17,707 nt of DNA. Origin: Bacteroidota bacterium. Its GTDB lineage: Bacteria; Bacteroidota; Bacteroidia; Bacteroidales; UBA1556. A program made the translations under genes and the position numbers. This document shows positions 7,139-17,000 of this stretch, piece after piece. The notes beneath the pieces were generated by a model. The model was not told the origin of the DNA. It saw nothing but the letters and a program-made list of their open reading frames with translations, and did no database searches. The stretch lies in contig QNXT01000066.1 of NCBI GenBank assembly GCA_003973505.1, positions 1-17,707 on the forward strand. Reading direction: 5' to 3'. The number at the start of each line of letters is the position of its first letter. Position 1 is the first letter of the stretch.

Positions 7139-8212
7139 TTATTCATTTTCAGTGCAGCATAATTTACCCTCTTTAATTCCAAAAAGTTTTTCAACTCTGC
7201 TTTTTCGTTTACCTTCTACCATAATAATTAGATAGTCGTTTAATTCAATAATTGTATTGGAACGTGCATTAACCATTAATTTCCGTTTCCCATTTTCCAT
7301 TTTCGCAATTCCTAATAATACGATATTGTATTTGAGCTTTAATTTTACAAAAGCATCATCATAGTTTTGACCAATGAAGGGATTGTCTTTTGTTACCAAA
7401 TATTGTTGGTTATCAAAATCGTCACCTGATACAGCCGAGCTCATCAAGTCAATATTTAATTCCGCAACTTCGGGTTCGAAAACATAACTAGCTACTAATT
7501 TTGAAGCAATTTCATTTCTTGCTACAACATATTTTACCCCTGCTGTAAGAAATGTATCTCTTAGTTTGTGGTTTTCTATGGCTACTACAATATTTGGTTT
7601 TGGGTATTTCTTTATAAAATTAATAACGTATATAAGTGATTCGGTATCACTCTTTAGACTTAGAAATACCTCAGATGAAAGGTTGGGGTTTGTGTTTTGA
7701 ATTGAATCAAGATTGTGCAAATCGGCATATAAAACAAAGACAAATTCTTTACCATACTCATTGTATATCAGATCAACGTCATCTTTTTGGTCAGTTACTA
7801 TGGCTACTTTTCTCGAAGCATGTAAGACTTCATCAATTACCATTCGACTAAATTCGTTCCATCCGATACAGATGATATGGTTTGTGAAATTTGTTCCACG
7901 ATAACCAAGTTTCTTTTCTTCAATCATTTTTATAATATTTGATGAGATACTACTTATTAAAACACCTAGAATAAACAAACTGGATAAAATAAAGAAGTAA
8001 CCAATGGCTCTGCCTGGTATGGTTACGGGAACGATATCGCCATAGCCAACCGAGGTTAAAGTTACAAGCATATACCATAAGGCATCACCATAGCTATGAA
8101 TGCTTGAGCTTGCTGCATCTTTCTCGAAAATTAATAGGATATAGTCGAGAAAGCCCAAAAATGCTATAAAAAGTAAGCCATATAGAGTATAAATTCGAAC
8201 TTTTTTATACAT
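7139..8212 (-). CDS. Two-helix potassium channel with RCK domain
   Basis: A 357-residue inner-membrane potassium channel. Layout: TM1 about residues 9-29, a pore loop with the K+ selectivity filter TSVGYGD at 53-59, TM2 about 68-92, then cytoplasmic RCK-N (TrkA-N type, from about 111) and RCK-C (TrkA-C type, about 255-345, with LVTKDNPFIGQNYDDAFVKL and INDYL-like LNDYLIIMVEG). The architecture is that of MthK-type channels, gated by ligands bound to the RCK ring. The RCK-N dinucleotide loop, usually GxGxxG, reads CIGWNEFSR (115-123) and has lost the glycines, so NAD-type binding is doubtful; a similar GW/N form occurs in some bacterial channels of the same class. It is divergent from the TerB-like gene and upstream of the TAXI gene on the same strand. 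Physiological role: potassium conductance, with the gating ligand unknown. Confidence 0.92.
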   Translation of the reverse strand: MYKKVRIYTLYGLLFIAFLGFLDYILLIFEKDAASSSIHSYGDALWYMLVTLTSVGYGDIVPVTIPGRAIGYFFILSSLFILGVLISSISSNIIKMIEEKKLGYRGTNFTNHIICIGWNEFSRMVIDEVLHASRKVAIVTDQKDDVDLIYNEYGKEFVFVLYADLHNLDSIQNTNPNLSSEVFLSLKSDTESLIYVINFIKKYPKPNIVVAIENHKLRDTFLTAGVKYVVARNEIASKLVASYVFEPEVAELNIDLMSSAVSGDDFDNQQYLVTKDNPFIGQNYDDAFVKLKLKYNIVLLGIAKMENGKRKLMVNARSNTIIELNDYLIIMVEGKRKSRVEKLFGIKEGKLCCTENE

Positions 8213-8248
8213 TTTTTATTATTTATGGTGTTAAATAAAGTGTAAATA

Positions 8249-8279
8249 TATGAAAAAACGTTTTATTTTCCTATCTTTG
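8249..8279 (+). promoter_or_regulatory. Promoter of the TerB-like gene
   Basis: TATG at 8249-8252, a 19-base spacer and TATCTTTG at 8272-8279. The -7 is an exact TAnnTTTG match and the -33 matches TTTG at three of four positions. The spacer contains the palindrome AAAACGTTTT (8255-8264), which could be an operator or chance. The leader to the ATG at 8353 would be about 67 bases. Confidence 0.45.
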
Positions 8280-8352
8280 TTATTCTATTAATAATTCGAT
8301 TTTGGAGAATCCTAAAAATTAATTAATAAAACAATCTTAAAACTTAAATAAA

Positions 8353-8745
8353 ATGGCAAAAAATTTAAACTTTAAAACGGGTTTGTTATATCTCTATTGG
8401 TTGATGTCAGGAGCTGATGGACAAAAGAATTTCGACCCCGAGGATCCTGAATGGAAGACAATGAGAATAATGCGAGAGCATGAAGATATTGGTGATCGTG
8501 ATTTCGACACTTTTGTAAATAGTGATTTAGGTACTCCTGAAGAACAGCTTGATATGGTTCTTAAGAGTTTGGATCGGGCAACTCATGCTCAAAAGGTTCG
8601 TGCTTTAGCATGGATGGATTTGGTAATGGTTGCTGATGGAAATATTCATAGTAAAGAGAATGAATTATATGTTCAAGTCCGTAATCGTTTTAAAATTGAT
8701 GAGGATGAGGTGAAAAAAGATGTTTTGACATTACCAAAAGTTTAA
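8353..8745 (+). CDS. TerB-like acidic helical protein
   Basis: A 130-residue soluble protein with no signal peptide, probably cytoplasmic. It has the two-fold pattern of TerB-type domains: a first helix pair ending in LMSGADG (Ala21-Asp22-Gly23) and a second ending in VMVADGNIHSKENE (ADG at 94-96), followed by an acidic tail helix. TerB domains occur in tellurite-resistance operons and more widely as metal-binding or membrane-linked sensor modules; no terC, terD or terZ gene is here, so a tellurite role is not supported. The start ATG at 8353 lies 67 bases after a good -7 element. It forms a single-gene unit ended by a strong terminator and is divergent from the potassium channel gene, with a shared 140-base promoter region. 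The function is unknown; the family assignment is moderate. Confidence 0.75.
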   Translation: MAKNLNFKTGLLYLYWLMSGADGQKNFDPEDPEWKTMRIMREHEDIGDRDFDTFVNSDLGTPEEQLDMVLKSLDRATHAQKVRALAWMDLVMVADGNIHSKENELYVQVRNRFKIDEDEVKKDVLTLPKV

Positions 8746-8768
8746 TAATAAGGTTTTTGAATTATGCT

Positions 8769-8801
8769 AAGCCACATTACTATTTGTAGTGTGGTTTTTT
8801 T
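8769..8801 (+). terminator. Intrinsic terminator of the TerB-like gene
   Basis: CCACATTAC (8772-8780) pairs with GTAGTGTGG (8786-8794), nine pairs including one G-U, with a five-base loop and seven T residues (8795-8801) directly after. This is a textbook rho-independent terminator. Confidence 0.9.
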
Positions 8802-8908
8802 ATGCTATTTATTTTGATTTCCTAGCCTAGAATTGATCCTTCCTTAATATTTTATTGATGTTTGAGATTTACCATATGACATTTTTTTAAATCGTTTTTG
8901 TATGAAAT

Positions 8909-8943
8909 AAAAAAAAGCTGCTTCCCGAGAGGAAAGCAGCTTT
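8909..8943 (-). terminator. Intrinsic terminator of the susCD operon
   Basis: AAAGCTGCTT (8914-8923) pairs with AAGCAGCTTT (8934-8943), ten pairs, around a ten-base loop. On the reverse strand it is followed by a U-run from the A-tract at 8909-8916. It lies 19 bases after the susD-type stop and stands back to back with the forward terminator at 8769-8801. Confidence 0.88.
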
Positions 8944-8961
8944 CATAAAAGGAATCAATGT

Positions 8962-10410
8962 TTAATTAATATCCCAGAATAATTTAGTGTATTGGAAGTC
9001 TCCACCAATGGCATCAGCTGCAGCAGCACGATTTGCACCATTAAGTGATTGCTCGTTTACAGGATAAGTATAACGTACTGGGAATACACCAGGTCCATTA
9101 TAATTCTCTGGAGGATCATTAAGTGTAGGAACATCGTGACGTCTCCAACTTGTCCAACCAAAGAAACCTCTATTGTAGAATGCAATCCACTCTTGAACTC
9201 CAATGCTCTTAATATCAGTGTAAGGATTGTTTGCTAAGTATGCACTTGCATCAGCATCAGAAGCTCCCCAATAATTAAATGAAGATTTTACTGCTTCATC
9301 ATAATAAGTTGATGCTCCAGATACTCCACCTAAACCTTTATCAGCAGCTTCAGCTAAATAAAACTGAATCTCTGTATAATCCATTAGAACACATGGGAAA
9401 GTAGGATCTTCAAGTGTTTTGGAAATGTGAGAATAAGCTGGGTAAGAGTTACTAGCACCATAAGGTCCACCTATAAAAGCTTCGCTAGCAATGGTATCTT
9501 TAACTTTAGTATAATATAATGCTAAGCGAACAGTATCGTCCATTGAAAGCATTAAATCAACCATAGTATTAGTAGCAACAAAGTCATGACGACCACTAGC
9601 TACTAAGTCCATATATAATGGGCTAGTATTAGGAGTAGCTCCTAAATAATGAAATAATGCATTATCATCGTTTGATGCAAATAGACCATCTGCAACAGCA
9701 CTTGAAATTGCACCATCAACATCAATACCATTTGGAGCATCTGCAATATGGATAGCCATTTTAAGCTTTAATCCGTTAGCAAACATTAACCATTTTGCAT
9801 CGTCGCCACCATAAATGATGTCAGCGCTACCGAAACTGCCAAATCCAGCCCCCTCTTTTAGAGTAGCAATAGCTTTATCTAAATCAGCAAAAAGAGCTTT
9901 GTAAATGGTTACAGCATCGTCATAAACTGGGTTTACATTATCAATGTCTAAAGCCTCAGTGTAAGGAATATTTCCAAACATATCAACTAAACGATTGTAA
10001 GTATAAATACGATGAATTTCAATGATTGCTTTTCTGTTTGCAAAGTTTTTCTTGTCTTCATTTAGTACAGGAGCTGGTTCGTTGTCCATAACTTGTGCAC
10101 TTTCTTTAAGGTCCATTAAAACGTCCTTATACATAGTACGAAATGCGTTCTGTGGAATATTACGGTTAATAATATTATAGTTCGCTTCGTCGGTATAAGT
10201 AGTTTCAGTAATGTATTGAGCAAATAACTTAAATACATTCGTATTTACGTTGATACTCGCTAACTGGTCAGCAAGGTTGCGCTGTGCATTAGTAAATAAT
10301 GTCTCAGACGGAACAACCGATGGGCTCTTGGTATTTACGTTCATGTCTTCTAGTTTTGTGCAAGAAGCAGCAACGATTAATACCAAAAATATAAATAATA
10401 TTTTTTTCAT
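8962..10410 (-). CDS. SusD/RagB-type outer-membrane lipoprotein
   Basis: A 482-residue surface lipoprotein that captures the nutrient and acts as the lid of the SusC pore. The signal sequence MKKILFIFLVLIVAASC has a lipobox ending at Cys17, the residue to be lipidated. The mature chain is helical with TPR-like segments (for example AIIEIHRIYTYNRLVDMFGN) and ends with the motif RYTYPVNEQSLNGANRAAA typical of the SusD-like subfamily (SusD-like_2) found with both glycan and other substrates. Trp and aromatic clusters near the C-terminus (FFGWTSWRR) may contribute to binding. It lies 12 bases downstream of the susC-type gene and is co-transcribed; a terminator follows. No glycoside hydrolase, sulfatase, peptidase or regulator gene is in the operon, so the substrate cannot be named. 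Confidence 0.94.
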   Translation of the reverse strand: MKKILFIFLVLIVAASCTKLEDMNVNTKSPSVVPSETLFTNAQRNLADQLASINVNTNVFKLFAQYITETTYTDEANYNIINRNIPQNAFRTMYKDVLMDLKESAQVMDNEPAPVLNEDKKNFANRKAIIEIHRIYTYNRLVDMFGNIPYTEALDIDNVNPVYDDAVTIYKALFADLDKAIATLKEGAGFGSFGSADIIYGGDDAKWLMFANGLKLKMAIHIADAPNGIDVDGAISSAVADGLFASNDDNALFHYLGATPNTSPLYMDLVASGRHDFVATNTMVDLMLSMDDTVRLALYYTKVKDTIASEAFIGGPYGASNSYPAYSHISKTLEDPTFPCVLMDYTEIQFYLAEAADKGLGGVSGASTYYDEAVKSSFNYWGASDADASAYLANNPYTDIKSIGVQEWIAFYNRGFFGWTSWRRHDVPTLNDPPENYNGPGVFPVRYTYPVNEQSLNGANRAAAADAIGGDFQYTKLFWDIN

Positions 10411-10422
10411 ATCTCTCTAAAT

Positions 10423-13400
10423 TTAGAAGGTTAAGTTAATATTGATACCAAAATTACGTGTTGTTGGCATAACTCCAGATTGGAAACCTTGTAGGTTACC
10501 TGAGCTTAAACCTGCTTCAGGATCAGCATCTGGTAAGTTTTTATGGATAATCCATAAGTTTGATCCAACAAATGAGAATGTAGCTCCTTGGATGAATGAC
10601 TTATTGTCTTTCTTCATTTTCAAACGATAAGAAAGAACAACTTCTCTTAGTTTTACATAAGATGCATCATAGATATAACGTTTATTTGGGTTACGTGCAT
10701 ATCCAAAAGCGGTGTAACGGTCTCCCTTAATACGGATGTTATTTGGAGTTCCATCAGGGAATACACCTTCTTGAAGAATTCCTCCTGAGTTACCAGCATA
10801 ATTTCCAGGTGTTCCAACGATAGGATCACGTAATGGATTTCCTAAGTCATTGTTTTCAGCAGTAAGAGCATAAAGTCCAGTTGCTTCACCATACCAATGG
10901 TCAAGAGAGAAAATGTCTCCACCTTGTTGCCAATCGATTAAGAAACTAAGTCCCCACTGTCCATAAGTGAAACGGTTAGTAAGACCCATATTGAAATCAG
11001 GGTTGATGTTACCTATAACATTGTCAGAAGTAGCAGTTTTGATGTATTGTCCTGGACGACTTCCAGTAGCATCATAAATCTTCTTATTTCCATTCTCATC
11101 ATAAGTGTAATCAGTTCCTTGAATTGTTCCGTAAGGTTGTCCAACAGTTGCATTAAGAGTAATACCACCTTGGAAAGAACCTAAAGTTAGGTTGTCAACT
11201 CCGTCGTATAGTGAAAGAACTTTGTTCACGTTTTTACTCCAGTTAAGAATAACATCCCATTGGAATTTTTCAGACTTCATTGCAGTTGCTGTTAAAGCAA
11301 TCTCGATACCTTTATTTTCAATCTCACCTGAGTTTACATACTTATAGCTGTAACCAGTAGCAGTTGAAACCGATACAGGAAGAATTTGGTCGATGGTATT
11401 TGTTTTATAAACAGAAAGGTCAACACCAAAACGGTTATTCAACATTTTCATTTCAACACCAAGCTCAAAACTCTTAGTTCTTTCTGGCTTTAAGTTAGCA
11501 TTATTCTTAGTACTAGGTACTGAGAAAAGAGGAATGCTACCAAAAGGAGCAGGTTTAGAATAAACATCTAATACACTAGCAAAAGGAGCAGAGTTACCTA
11601 CTTCAGCGTAGTTTGCACGGAATTTTCCGAAGTTTAACCAATCAGCTTTAACTAATTCAGAGAAGATAATGTTACCTGAAATAGAAGGGTAGATATATGC
11701 ATTACTTCCTTCAGGAAGTGTAGAAGACTTATCACGACGAATAGTTCCCTCTAAATAATAAGTATCTTTAAATCCAATACTTGCTTGAGCAAACATACCA
11801 TTAACACCAACGATTGATTCTGATTCAGTTGGAGACAATACAGGGTTAACAGAGTTAGATAAAGAGTAAAGTTTAGGTACAACTAAACCTCCATTTGTAG
11901 AAGCAAAAATTGTGTTAATATTTGTTCTACGAATGTTAGCTCCAACTAATCCCATAAGACTGATATCGTCATTAACACGGTGGTTGAAGTTTGCAATCAT
12001 ATCATAGTTAGTCTCACGATATGTTCTATTGTAACGGCTATATCCTGATCCAACATCATTACGGCTAATACCGAAACGACGTGCGATAGATCCAACAGCT
12101 AAACGCTCTTCTTGAATTGTTGAATAATAGTCAACAGAGGCGCGTCCCATTAAGCTCATCCAATCAAATACTTTCCAATTAACCATTGCATTTCCTACAA
12201 TACGGTCACGAACATCAGACTGCACGTTTTCATAACGATCCCAGTAGAAGTTGTCCCAATAAATTGGGTTATAATCGCCACCACGAGCATCAGCCATGTT
12301 CCATGTTACGTTACGACCTGTTTTATTGTACATATCTTCAAGATCTTTTACATCAACATTTGTTTGCCACCACTGACGGTAACTAGAAAGAATGTTGTTA
12401 GAATAACCTGTAGAGTTACGACCTGATACATCAGTATTAGTGTAGTTGGCAGAACCTGAAACGGTTAAGTTTTTAGTTAGATTATGCGATGCGTTGAAAG
12501 AGATGTTATTTCTCTTTAACTTACTATTAGGCATAATACCCGTTTGATATAAGTTTGTGTAAGATACACGGAAACTACTTGCGTCGTTTGCACCATAAAA
12601 TGCAACGGTGTTTTTGGTAGTAAAAGAATTGTCGAAAAAGTCGATAGGACCATGTGCAGCATTTTTCCAAGGAGTAGCTTTACCATAGTTTTCATGCTCA
12701 GGAATGAAAGAAGTCCATTGACGAACCATTAGGTTTTCATCAAATTTCTCACCATAAGAAGCATCTTCGGTAAATGGTACATAAAGTACACCATTAACAT
12801 CTTCCTCTAAACCAGGGTGATCTCCACCACTATAATAAGGGCCATAACCAGCTCCATATTTAGTTTGGTATTCAGGGAATGTACTTCTGTCAATTACACC
12901 AACAGTAGCACTTAATCCTAACATAATACCAATAGCATTTTTACCATCACGCATTTGCTTGCTGCCTTTTTTTGTAGTAATGATGATTACACCATTTGCA
13001 GCACGTGATCCATAAAGTGCTGTTGCAGCTGCACCTTTAAGTACGTTGATTGACTCAATGTCATCAGGATTGATGTCTGAAGCGGCATTACCATAGTCAT
13101 AACCACTACCACCTTGTTTCTGAGATGAAGCATTTGTATTGTCGTTGCTCACAGGTACACCGTCAATTACAAACATAGCTTGGTTGTTTCCAGTTAATGA
13201 AGTTGAACCACGAATAATAATGTTCGTAGAACCACCCATATTACTGTTCGCTTTTACCTGAACACCAGAAACTTTACCAGATAAAGAGTTAACGAAGTTG
13301 TCGCTTTTTACGGCGTTAACCTCTTCTCCTCCAACTTCCTGAGTGGCGTATCCAAGAGATTTTTTCTCTCGCGAAATACCAATCGCTGTAACAACAGCTC

Positions 13401-13713
13401 CCTCAAGTTCTGTAACACTTGTCTTTAATGCTACATTTACTGTGTTTTTACCCGTAACATCCACTTCTTTAGTTTCCATTCCCATAAAGGAGAAAATAAG
13501 AGTAGTGTACTTCTCGTCGAAGGAAATTTCGTAATCTCCTGAAGCACCTGTAATCGTACCAATAGTGGTACCTTTTACCATTACGGTTGCTCCCGGAATT
13601 CCAGAATTGTCATCGGCACTTGTTACCTTACCTTTGACAACCTTCGTTTGTGCGTTAATAACCTGCAATCCTAAAAAGAATAAGAATGCAGTGAAAAGAA
13701 TAGTTTTTCTCAT
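10423..13713 (-). CDS. SusC/RagA-type TonB-linked outer-membrane transporter
   Basis: A 1096-residue outer-membrane porin energised by TonB. The signal peptide MRKTILFTAFLFFLGLQVINA (cleavage after residue 21) is followed by a carboxypeptidase-regulatory-like beta domain (about 23-100, VVKGKVTSADDNSGIPGATV), the SusC hallmark VVTAIGISREKKSLGYATQ (about 108-126), the plug domain with VIDGVPVSND and LKGAAATALYGSRAANGVII, then the beta-barrel to a C-terminus NFGININLTF, whose terminal Phe suits BAM assembly. No STN signalling domain precedes the plug, so it probably does not signal to an anti-sigma factor. It is the first gene of the susCD operon. No convincing promoter was found in the 368 bases upstream. 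Length is in the usual range of 950-1150. The substrate is unknown. Confidence 0.96.
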   Translation of the reverse strand: MRKTILFTAFLFFLGLQVINAQTKVVKGKVTSADDNSGIPGATVMVKGTTIGTITGASGDYEISFDEKYTTLIFSFMGMETKEVDVTGKNTVNVALKTSVTELEGAVVTAIGISREKKSLGYATQEVGGEEVNAVKSDNFVNSLSGKVSGVQVKANSNMGGSTNIIIRGSTSLTGNNQAMFVIDGVPVSNDNTNASSQKQGGSGYDYGNAASDINPDDIESINVLKGAAATALYGSRAANGVIIITTKKGSKQMRDGKNAIGIMLGLSATVGVIDRSTFPEYQTKYGAGYGPYYSGGDHPGLEEDVNGVLYVPFTEDASYGEKFDENLMVRQWTSFIPEHENYGKATPWKNAAHGPIDFFDNSFTTKNTVAFYGANDASSFRVSYTNLYQTGIMPNSKLKRNNISFNASHNLTKNLTVSGSANYTNTDVSGRNSTGYSNNILSSYRQWWQTNVDVKDLEDMYNKTGRNVTWNMADARGGDYNPIYWDNFYWDRYENVQSDVRDRIVGNAMVNWKVFDWMSLMGRASVDYYSTIQEERLAVGSIARRFGISRNDVGSGYSRYNRTYRETNYDMIANFNHRVNDDISLMGLVGANIRRTNINTIFASTNGGLVVPKLYSLSNSVNPVLSPTESESIVGVNGMFAQASIGFKDTYYLEGTIRRDKSSTLPEGSNAYIYPSISGNIIFSELVKADWLNFGKFRANYAEVGNSAPFASVLDVYSKPAPFGSIPLFSVPSTKNNANLKPERTKSFELGVEMKMLNNRFGVDLSVYKTNTIDQILPVSVSTATGYSYKYVNSGEIENKGIEIALTATAMKSEKFQWDVILNWSKNVNKVLSLYDGVDNLTLGSFQGGITLNATVGQPYGTIQGTDYTYDENGNKKIYDATGSRPGQYIKTATSDNVIGNINPDFNMGLTNRFTYGQWGLSFLIDWQQGGDIFSLDHWYGEATGLYALTAENNDLGNPLRDPIVGTPGNYAGNSGGILQEGVFPDGTPNNIRIKGDRYTAFGYARNPNKRYIYDASYVKLREVVLSYRLKMKKDNKSFIQGATFSFVGSNLWIIHKNLPDADPEAGLSSGNLQGFQSGVMPTTRNFGININLTF

Positions 13714-14081
13714 AACAACATAATTTGGTTAATAATTAAAATTAAACATTGATTTAATGCCAAAATATCATTCTAAAGAACTTTAAATTGACTATAAAAA
13801 TTAATAAGTCTGTTTTCGTAGCCTGTGCAGTTAAAAAACAATGCAAGTTAGCAATAATCTTATTATCTACAATTATTTTCTTAAAAATTCTTAAAAAAAA
13901 TTATGGGTAAAAATGTGAAAAACTATTGTTTTAATGATTTTAAGGCTAAAAAAGAGGGGGGGTAATCTAGTTTTTATGCTAAAATACACTTTGTAATAAA
14001 TATATAATTAACTAGTTATGTTAAAATTTAGATATCGTAAGACTCAATAATAATTGGCCTATGAAGCGAATGTTTTTTTTA
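13714..14081. other. AT-rich spacer upstream of susC
   Basis: This spacer separates the start of the susC-type gene from the end of the AddA-like gene, both on the reverse strand. It has no open frame of note, no clear terminator for the AddA-like gene and no exact TAnnTTTG element; the nearest reverse-strand approximation is ATATTTTG at 13768-13761, with two mismatches and no -33. A run of seven G residues (13956-13962) stands out in very AT-rich DNA. Confidence 0.6.
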
Positions 14082-17000
14082 TTAATCAGGCACAATTATA
14101 TCAAATATATTTTCACCTATATATATAAGGTGTGCTTCAATGGATGGATATTTCATCTCTTTTAGTATGTTTTGGTAGTTTTGGAGCTGAGAAAAGTGCT
14201 TTTTTTGTTCTGTTTCACTCAAAGATGTGTAATTACTGAGCTTATAATCGATAATAATTGTTTTGTTTTCTCTTAGAATTACCTTGTCAGGTCGAAGCTG
14301 ATTTCCATCGGGGAGGATAATCGAATTCTCATTTATCTCACGATTGTTTTTAGAGAAATAGTCTCTTATTTTTTCGTCCGTTATGATACGTTTTATTTCT
14401 TCTGAATAATATACTTTCTCTTTTGATGAAATTATTCCTTGTAAAATAAATTTTGTTAGAGTGGGTTCAATGTCGTCCGTACTTCTAATGTGTGATAGTA
14501 TAGCATGGATGGTTTTGCCTTTTTCAATACGGGCTAATGTATTTTCGCTCAACTTTGTTTTAAGGCTTTGTTTTAGATGAAATTTATTTACCCACGAAGT
14601 GCTTAAAGTTTTCTTAATTACGTTTTCCTGAACTTCTTCATTTTTTTGAATGTGTTTTGAAAAACGTCCATATACTTTATGATTGTCATCTAAAGTGATG
14701 AATTTGTCGTTTTCGATATTAAAATCTTTGATTTTTTTCCAAATATTGTCTTTCTTGTCTTCGCTAAAAATGATTAGTTGCTCCGTTGGACGAGTACAAG
14801 CAACATAAATCATATTAATATCATCCATATTTAGTTTGTCCTCTTCGTCGAGGTATTGATCTTTGAAACTTGAAGCCTCAAGAGCAGCCTTATGATTTAC
14901 CATTGCGGTTTCTAATGTTTCTATTCCTACCTCCTTTGGGTTTACCCAATGAAACGAACCTTTCCTTCTTCTAAAACCATTGGCGGGGAATATTACAACT
15001 GGAAATTCCAAACCTTTTGATTTGTGAATTGTTAGTAGCTTAATAGCATCAATGTTTTCAGGTAGTTGAATGCTAAGCTTCTCTTTCTTCAATTCCCAAA
15101 AGTCGATGAAAGCATGGATTCCTGATCCGTTTTTCTGACTATTTTCAAGAATATTGTTTAGTAGACTTTGAACAAAAGGATTTGCAGGATTGCTTAAATG
15201 TAGTTTAGAGATAATATATTCGGCAAGGTCGTATGCTTGTAGTTCCTGTAGTTGATTGCTGGACAATTTAAAACCAAATTCGGCAATTGCCCTTACAAGG
15301 ATATTCATATCGTCGTTACCGCCTAATTTTTTTAAGCTTGAATTGATGTTCTCAAGTGCCGCTTTTTGTTCTTTATTATGCAGCTTATTTAATAGGTGAA
15401 TGCAATTTAAAAAATGATTTTTGCGATTGTTATTCCCAACAAAATATAAGATTGATGTGATTAGATTTACGATGGGATTTTTTGCAATATATAAGGTCTC
15501 GTTTGAAATTACTTTATATCCATGTTTTATTAAAATGTCTGAATTTCTCTCCAAAACCTTTTTTGTGCGTGCAATTATTGCAATGTCTTTTAATTGATAG
15601 TTTTGGTTTAGTAATTCATCAACTTGTTTAACCAAGCCCTCTTCGTAGCTAATTTCACCTTTTTCGGGGAAATGCCGAAGAACCACTCTTCCGTTATCTT
15701 TCGTTTTTGCTGGAATTTGCTCGTGCTTCTCATATATTTTGGCAATGCGTTCAGAGTTTAGTCCGTATTCATTTTCTGCTAAATACTTAAAAAAAGTATT
15801 ATTAAACTCAATAATATTAAGTTCGGATCGATAGTTGTTTTGAAGATTCTCTTTCCTATAATTTCGTTCAATGCTTTTTGCCCTTTCCTTCATAATTTCA
15901 GAGCTGTTAGCATTTTTTATCTTAGGAAGATTAATGAACTGATCGACGTCCCCATCGCGCCAACGGTATATCGATTGTTTGGCATCGCCAACAAGCATGT
16001 TGAAATTGCCATCGGCTAAAGCATTGTCGATTAGGGGAATCAAATTATTCCATTGAATGACTGAAGTATCTTGAAATTCATCAATTAAGAAATGATGATA
16101 GCGTCTTCCTACTCTTTCGTATATAAAAGGAATGTGCTCGTTGAGTACAATGTCCGATATCATTTTATTTGATTCGGATATATGTATCACATTATTCTCT
16201 TCCTTATAAATATCGAGTTGATGTTTTATCTCGCTTAGGAGAGCCAAAGGGTTGATTTTTTCATAAATAAGCACCTTATCTATATAGTCGGCTTCATATA
16301 AATCTCTATGATTACGGATGGTATTTAGTATTTCTACTAACGCATCTCTAATGGAATCGATGGGGGCGGTAATGTCGAGTTTTTTCTTATTTCCTTTGGT
16401 GTAGAATAAATTCTCCTCTGGATTCTCAATAGCTTTGGGGTTGAGGCTGAAATCTTTGTTTAAAATTTTTATAAACTGTTTCGGTATGGTAGAGCTTGAG
16501 AAATTTTTGTGTGGGATATTATTATCATCAATTAGTTTTAATCCTTTTCGAGCTTCTGTGATAAGCACCTTCTCATACTTTGCGATATCAGCTTGTAAAC
16601 TGTTTCGTACTGAGGAAAATTGCTTTAAATCGATGTTTGACAGTTTTTCAATTGATTGATAGTTGCTTGAATCGAATAAAATCTTCCCTAATTCTTCAAG
16701 TTCGCCTTGTATTCTGAGATTGCCTTCCGAATCAGCTTTCTGTAATATATATTGAATCAAGAAATCGGTAAGCGCATCGTTCTTGCCAATATTTTCGAAT
16801 AGCATTACTACAGCTTGTTCAATTATGAAATCGGTATCCAAATCCACATTAAAATCAAGTGGCAGGTTCAAATCGTGGGCAAAGCTCCGAACAATGCTCA
16901 TCACAAAGCTGTCGATGGTGCTAAATGCAAAATCGCTATAATTATGAAGTATGTTTTTAAGTAATTTCTTTGCTCGAGTTTGAATCTCAGGAATACTCAA

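Noticed and set aside
8353..8745. Tellurite resistance locus
   Set aside because: Only a TerB-like domain is present; none of the ter partners is in the window, and TerB domains occur in many unrelated settings.
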